NCBI GenBank assembly: GCA_016206755.1
Contig: JACQQZ010000004.1
Coordinates: 1-10,825, forward strand
Length of the DNA stretch: 10,825 nucleotides
Source: Candidatus Omnitrophota bacterium
GTDB taxonomy: Bacteria; Omnitrophota; Gorgyraeia; 1-14-0-20-64-10; JACQQZ01
Reading direction: 5' to 3'
Position numbers and translations under genes: made by a program. Shown piece by piece: positions 6,633-10,825 of the stretch (position 1 is the stretch's first letter; every line of letters starts with the position of its first letter). A model generated the notes under the pieces. The model saw only the letters and a program-made list of their open reading frames with translations. It made no database searches and was not told the origin of the DNA.

Positions 6633-7309
6633 CCACGCCGCGCTCCGCTTCGGATGCTTCGGCGCTTTTGAACCGGCTCAAACTGGAGGAATGGTCCGGT
6701 ATTTCCTGGATGACCCATTCGAAAACTCCGGCGCCGCCCGCAACACAGCAGCGCACCCTGAAGGATTGGGAAGCCGCCGCAAAGCAATGTACGTTGTGCA
6801 ATCTCTGCAAAAAGCGCCGCACGGCGGTGTTCGGAGAAGGCAATCCGAAAGCAGAAATCATGTTTGTCGGGGAAGGGCCGGGGGCTGAAGAGGATATGCA
6901 GGGCAGGCCGTTTGTCGGGCCGGCCGGAGCGCTTCTGACCAAAATCATTCAAGCGCTTGGGCTTTCCCGTGAAGAAGTTTATATTGCCAATACCGTCAAG
7001 TGCCGTCCGCCCAACAACAGGGTCCCGGCGCCCGAGGAACTTGCGGCATGCCGTCCCTATTTGGAAGCTCAGATTGAGCTGATCCGTCCCAAGGCCATTT
7101 GCGCCCTGGGCAGAACCGCAGCCAACGCCCTCTTAAAAACAGACGCGCCGATCATCTCATTGCGCGGTAAAACGCATCGCCTGGGCGGCACCCCGCTGAT
7201 TGTCACCTATCACCCTGCATTCTTACTGAGAAATCCGGAATCCAAACGCGACACCTGGAATGACGTCCAAAAACTCCTCCCGCTCATTGGCCGGCCTGCC
7301 GTACGCTGA
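6629..7309 (+). CDS. udg: Family 4 uracil-DNA glycosylase ([4Fe-4S])
   Basis: A 226-residue uracil-DNA glycosylase that starts base excision repair by removing uracil from DNA. The family 4 signatures are all present. The cluster ligands are CTLC (Cys54, Cys57) with Cys125 in [11 protein letters not shown] and Cys141 in AACRPYL. The uracil pocket motif is [21 protein letters not shown] (split around residues 80-100), and the DNA-side motif is [10 protein letters not shown] with His195. A further Cys60 lies next to the ligands. A polar extension of about 50 residues precedes the cluster domain, a common feature of this family. The ATG at 6629 overlaps the preceding stop as ATGA, with GGAG at 6620-6623 as ribosome binding site. 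It overlaps priA by 50 bp. The immediate neighbours upstream are envelope genes and those downstream are replication and translation genes. Confidence 0.93.
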   Translation: MTTPRSASDASALLNRLKLEEWSGISWMTHSKTPAPPATQQRTLKDWEAAAKQCTLCNLCKKRRTAVFGEGNPKAEIMFVGEGPGAEEDMQGRPFVGPAGALLTKIIQALGLSREEVYIANTVKCRPPNNRVPAPEELAACRPYLEAQIELIRPKAICALGRTAANALLKTDAPIISLRGKTHRLGGTPLIVTYHPAFLLRNPESKRDTWNDVQKLLPLIGRPAVR

Positions 7310-9287
7310 CGTCCTCCTCGACCTTCCGGCCTTGGAAGGTTTTACGTATGAGGTACCGGCGGCGCTTCGGGAAAGAATTGAAATCGGCCGGCGGGTCTGG
7401 GTCCCGCTGCGCAACCGGCGGGTCGTCGGCATCGTTGCGGCGGGAAAATCCCGCTCGGCTTTTCCCGGCACCAGGCCGATCCAAGGGCTCATTGACGAAG
7501 AAATCCTCGTTCCTCCGGATCTGATCGCCCTCAGCAAGGCGCTTTCCGAGCACTACTGCATCGGCTGGGGTGAAATGCTCCTGGGCATGTTGCCCGGGCC
7601 CGTGCGACGCGGACGCACCGAGATGAAATCCCGCAGCCCCATGGCGGTGATTCCACCGGACCTCAAGCCGCAGCCCGCGCTCACCGTCGATCAGCGCGAC
7701 GCTTTCGATGCCGTTCAAAAACGGCTCCTGAGTTCCACCTATGCCACATTTCTTTTGCATGGCGTCACCGGCTCCGGAAAAACGGAAGTTTATCTGCAGG
7801 CCATTCGCAAAACGCTGGAGCAGGGAAAAGGTTGCATCGTTCTGGTCCCGGAAATTGCGCTGACCCCGCAAACGATCGAACGCTTCACCGGGCGTTTTGG
7901 GGCGGCCCAAGTCGCCGTTTTGCACAGTCACATGCTCGACAGCCACCGCTTCCAAGAGTGGCGGCGCATCGCCCGAAAAGAAGCGCGCATCGTCATCGGC
8001 GCGCGCTCGGCCGTCTTTGCGCCGGTCCCGGGGCTGGGGTTGATCGTCGTCGATGAAGAGCATGAGACCAGCTACAAGCAGGAAGAGGCGCCGCGCTATC
8101 ATGCGCGGGAAGCAGCCGTCGAACGCTGCCGCATTCAAAATGCGGTGGCCATCCTGGGCACAGCCACGCCTTCTTTGGAGTCTTATTATCGGGCCAGTCA
8201 GGGGAAATACCAATTGCTGCAGCTCCCGGAACGCATCGACCGGCAGCCAATGCCGGCGGTTCAAATCGTCGATGTTCGCCAGTATTACGGCCGGCAACAG
8301 TACGCCGTCATCACCCCGCCGCTTGAAAGGGCGCTTCAGGAAATGATCCGCGACAAGCAGCAGGCGATCATTTTTTTAAATCGCAGGGGGTTTGCCACGC
8401 GCGTTCAGTGCAAAGGATGCGGCGCCACCGTCGAATGCGACAAATGCCGGATGCCGATGGTGTTTCACCAATCCACCCAGCAGATGATCTGCCACACCTG
8501 CCGTACGCGCACCGCCGTTCCGGATCTGTGCCCCCGGTGCAAAGGGCACTACGTCCGGTTTCGAGGCACCGGCACGCAGCGCGTCGAAAGCGAGCTGGCG
8601 CGCATGCTCCCGGGAGCGCGCATTGCACGCATGGACACGGATGTCATGGGAAAACGCGGCAGCCATCATGCTATTCTCAGCCGCTTTCGGCGCCAACAAA
8701 TCGACATATTGGTCGGGACGCAGATGGTGGCCAAAGGACATGACTTCCCACAAGTCACGCTCATTGGTATCATCAATGCAGACACGGCATTGTCGTTGCC
8801 GGACTTCCGCGCATCGGAACGGACGTTTGATCTGCTCACGCAGGTGTCGGGACGGGCAGGGCGCGGCGGCATCCCCGGCAAAGTGGTCGTGCAAACGGCG
8901 CTGCCGGAACACGATGCCATACAAGCCGCCAGCCGGCACGATTACGGGAGATTTTTTAAAGAGGAGATGGGGCACCGCAAAGCGCTCGACCTTCCCCCCG
9001 TCAGCATCATGGCGCAATTGATTGTCCAAGCATCCAAAGAAACAGCGGCCAAGGAAGCAGCGCAAAATTTATGGCAAACGCTCCTATCAAAAACCAAATC
9101 CAAAGAAAACTTACTCGGGCCCTCGCCGATGGCCATTTACCGCCTGCGATCGCGCTATCGCTGGCAGATCATCGTCAAGGCCGGGTCGGTCAAAAAATTA
9201 CACCGGATGCTCGAACCGGTTTTGGGCATGCGGCGGCGCGGGAAAACTCAAGTCATCATCAACGTCGATCCCGTCAACCTTTGGTGA
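7260..9287 (+). CDS. priA: Primosomal replication restart helicase PriA (N')
   Basis: A 675-residue superfamily 2 helicase that reloads the replisome at stalled forks. The N-terminal 3'-DNA-binding domain begins [19 protein letters not shown] (residues 15-33). Then come Walker A GVTGSGKT (168-175), DEEH (265-268), TATP (301-304), LNRRGFA, and a zinc-binding region with eight cysteines at 384, 387, 393, 396, 411, 414, 424 and 427. The later helicase motifs are RGTGTQRVE (435-443), GTQMVAKGHDFP (486-497) and the QVSGRAGRG block (528-536). The protein is somewhat shorter than E. coli PriA (732 residues), with no core motif missing. The ATG at 7260 overlaps udg by 50 bp and lacks a clear ribosome binding site. 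A TTG at 7287, five residues before the conserved Tyr, is a possible alternative. The stop is 17 bp before def, in the common priA-def-fmt order. Confidence 0.97.
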   Translation: MTSKNSSRSLAGLPYADVLLDLPALEGFTYEVPAALRERIEIGRRVWVPLRNRRVVGIVAAGKSRSAFPGTRPIQGLIDEEILVPPDLIALSKALSEHYCIGWGEMLLGMLPGPVRRGRTEMKSRSPMAVIPPDLKPQPALTVDQRDAFDAVQKRLLSSTYATFLLHGVTGSGKTEVYLQAIRKTLEQGKGCIVLVPEIALTPQTIERFTGRFGAAQVAVLHSHMLDSHRFQEWRRIARKEARIVIGARSAVFAPVPGLGLIVVDEEHETSYKQEEAPRYHAREAAVERCRIQNAVAILGTATPSLESYYRASQGKYQLLQLPERIDRQPMPAVQIVDVRQYYGRQQYAVITPPLERALQEMIRDKQQAIIFLNRRGFATRVQCKGCGATVECDKCRMPMVFHQSTQQMICHTCRTRTAVPDLCPRCKGHYVRFRGTGTQRVESELARMLPGARIARMDTDVMGKRGSHHAILSRFRRQQIDILVGTQMVAKGHDFPQVTLIGIINADTALSLPDFRASERTFDLLTQVSGRAGRGGIPGKVVVQTALPEHDAIQAASRHDYGRFFKEEMGHRKALDLPPVSIMAQLIVQASKETAAKEAAQNLWQTLLSKTKSKENLLGPSPMAIYRLRSRYRWQIIVKAGSVKKLHRMLEPVLGMRRRGKTQVIINVDPVNLW

Positions 9288-9304
9288 ATTTCCGGTGAAC
9301 ATTG

Positions 9305-9847
9305 ATGGCCATCCTTAAAGTTCATCGCGTTCCGGATCCAATCTTAAAGACGCCGACGAAGCCGGTCAAAAACATCACTTCCGAAATCCACAAACTGGCG
9401 CACGACATGATGGAAACGATGTACGCCGCCGGCGGAGTGGGCCTTGCAGCCAATCAAGTAGGCATTGGCATCCAAATGTTCGTGGCCAATCCGGACCACG
9501 ATCACCGTAACCAGGAACTCATTCTCATCAATCCGGTCATCGTCACCCAAAAGGGAACGATTTCAATGGAAGAGGGGTGCCTGAGTCTTCCGGGAATCTC
9601 CGCCATCGTCAAACGCTCCAAAGATGTTCACGTCCGCGCCCTGGATTTGGACGGGAAATCGCACGACTACGAAGGGCGCGACCTGCTGGCCAGAATTTTT
9701 CAGCATGAGATTGATCACCTGAACGGCCTGCTCTTCATCGACCGGGTGAATCTTCTCAAACGCCGACGCCTCTTGCGCGAATACGAGAAACAGCGCCGGC
9801 AGTTTTCACAGATGAATTTCCAGTCGGGGACACGAGATGGCGTTTGA
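9305..9847 (+). CDS. def: Peptide deformylase
   Basis: A 180-residue metalloenzyme that removes the formyl group from the N-terminal methionine of new proteins. The three family motifs are intact: GVGLAANQVG (residues 44-53), EGCLSLP (90-96, metal ligand Cys92) and QHEIDH (133-138, ligands His134 and His138 with catalytic Glu135). The length is normal for a bacterial enzyme, and a basic tail of about 30 residues follows the last motif. The ATG at 9305 is chosen over a TTG one codon earlier (9302) because GGTGA at 9294-9298 is 6 nt upstream and the protein then begins MAILKV, as expected. It lies 17 bp after priA and overlaps fmt by 11 bp. It reverses the modification made by that gene's product. 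Confidence 0.97.
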   Translation: MAILKVHRVPDPILKTPTKPVKNITSEIHKLAHDMMETMYAAGGVGLAANQVGIGIQMFVANPDHDHRNQELILINPVIVTQKGTISMEEGCLSLPGISAIVKRSKDVHVRALDLDGKSHDYEGRDLLARIFQHEIDHLNGLLFIDRVNLLKRRRLLREYEKQRRQFSQMNFQSGTRDGV

Positions 9848-10781
9848 TCTCTGGTTTGCGGGGAGCGGCGCGATTGCAGCGCCGTGCCTGAATGCGTTGG
9901 CCGAACATCACACCGTTTTAGGCGTCTTGACGCAGCCGGACCGTCCGCAAGGCCGCGGCCGGGAGCTGTCGGCCACTCCGATCGCCGAAGCTGCAAAACA
10001 GCTCAAACTCCCCGCACTCAAAGCTGCTTCCGCAAAAGATCCTGAGATTCTCAAAGCCATCCAAGAAAGCCATCCGGATATTTTGATCGTATTCGCCTAC
10101 GGCAACCTGCTTCCGGAAGCATTGCTCAAAATTCCAAGCCGCGGCGCCATCAACATTCATCCTTCTCTGCTTCCCAAATATCGGGGGGCGGCCCCCATTC
10201 CGTGGGCCATCTTGAATGGCAATTCTGAAGCGGGCATCACCATTTTTCAAATGGACGCTAAAATGGACCACGGGCCGATTCTGTTTCAACAGCGCCTGCC
10301 GGTCCAAGCGCGCGAAACAACCGTTTCGCTGACTGAGCGTGTGATGAAAGAATCTCCGGAAATTCTTTTAGCCGCTCTAGAAAAATTGGAGGCAGGGCAG
10401 CTCAAGCCGACTCCTCAAGACGACTCCAAAGCCACATCGGCCCCATCTTTCAAAAAAGCGGACGGAAAAATAGAATGGTCTGCCCCCTGCTGCGTTCTGG
10501 ATAGGAAGGTGCGGGCGCTCAACCCTTGGCCGGGAACATTTGTAGCTTGGCAAAAGCAGGATCTGAAAATTCTTCAAGCAATTTGCAAAGATCATTCCAA
10601 AAAACCGGATTCTAAGAATATCCCTGGAACCCTCCTGCAAATTGACGCCGAAGGAATTCACGTCCAATCCATCCCCGGCGTTCTCGTCCTTCAATTGCTC
10701 CAGCCCGCGGGCAAGCGCCCCATGTCTGCCGTTGACTTCGCCCGCGGCTCCCGTTTGGTGCCTGGCCGGAATTTCGCTTGA
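9837..10781 (+). CDS. fmt: Methionyl-tRNA formyltransferase
   Basis: A 314-residue enzyme that transfers a formyl group from 10-formyltetrahydrofolate to the amino group of initiator Met-tRNA. The catalytic formyltransferase domain shows VFAYGNLLP (85-93), INIHPSLLPKYRGAAPI (105-121) with Asn106 and His108, and FQMDAKMDHGPIL (137-149) with Asp144. These match the positions of the catalytic residues in E. coli Fmt. The C-terminal tRNA-binding domain starts near residue 200 (SFKKADGKIEW) and includes VRALNPWPGTF and the final FARGSRLVPG. The length is typical of the family. The ATG at 9837 has GGGGA at 9826-9830 and overlaps the def stop by 11 bp, so the two are probably translationally coupled. 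The 44 bases after the stop carry no clear terminator or next gene. Confidence 0.97.
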   Translation: MAFDLWFAGSGAIAAPCLNALAEHHTVLGVLTQPDRPQGRGRELSATPIAEAAKQLKLPALKAASAKDPEILKAIQESHPDILIVFAYGNLLPEALLKIPSRGAINIHPSLLPKYRGAAPIPWAILNGNSEAGITIFQMDAKMDHGPILFQQRLPVQARETTVSLTERVMKESPEILLAALEKLEAGQLKPTPQDDSKATSAPSFKKADGKIEWSAPCCVLDRKVRALNPWPGTFVAWQKQDLKILQAICKDHSKKPDSKNIPGTLLQIDAEGIHVQSIPGVLVLQLLQPAGKRPMSAVDFARGSRLVPGRNFA

Positions 10782-10825
10782 ATAACCGAATATAAATCCC
10801 TGGATTCAACCAGTAAGTGCAACAC

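Noticed and set aside
7284..8297. A 337-codon open frame on the - strand within priA
   Set aside because: It is antisense to strongly conserved priA motifs, has no recognisable domain, and is expected in GC-rich coding DNA.
10782..10825. Possible promoter with TATAAA at 10791-10796 after fmt
   Set aside because: No suitable -35 element lies at the right distance, and the window ends before any downstream gene can be seen.

Overview
The window is one uninterrupted run of eleven genes, all on the + strand. They abut or overlap almost everywhere: the longest gap is 50 bp, and several junctions are ATGA or TGATG overlaps. The sequence is fairly GC-rich. Lipopolysaccharide-type glycosyltransferases and a GmhB-like heptose bisphosphate phosphatase point to a diderm (Gram-negative-type) bacterium. 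The compact layout and mixed glycosyltransferases would suit an uncultivated lineage such as Omnitrophota or a PVC relative, but that placement is a guess and the sequence alone does not settle it.

Positions 1-5520 form an envelope-glycan block. It opens with the 3' part of a polytopic membrane glycosyltransferase-like protein. Then come an ALG5/DPM1-type polyprenyl-phosphate sugar transferase, a GT-A family transferase, a WbbL/rhamnosyltransferase-type GT2 with an unexplained C-terminal extension, and two adjacent WaaE-like GT2 paralogues. A TTG-started gmhB-like phosphatase closes the block. Together these suggest assembly of a lipid-linked or LPS-core-type oligosaccharide, possibly containing heptose. 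No other heptose-pathway gene is in view.

Positions 5517-6632 hold an MGDG synthase/UgtP-type (GT28) glycolipid glycosyltransferase joined by 4-bp overlaps to genes on both sides. From 6629 the content becomes housekeeping: a family 4 [4Fe-4S] uracil-DNA glycosylase, the primosomal helicase PriA, peptide deformylase (def) and methionyl-tRNA formyltransferase (fmt). The priA-def-fmt order is common in bacteria. Deformylase and formyltransferase act at opposite ends of the formyl-methionine cycle.

The most striking non-coding feature is a perfect 31-bp inverted repeat (2315-2345 / 2371-2401) around a 25-nt loop, between the third and fourth genes. Its loop holds the ribosome binding site and both possible start codons of the downstream glycosyltransferase, and its right arm is translated as that protein's N-terminal tail. 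It could be an inserted palindromic repeat, a translational control hairpin, or both. I found no convincing new multi-gene system, RNA gene, CRISPR array, transposase, promoter or intrinsic terminator.
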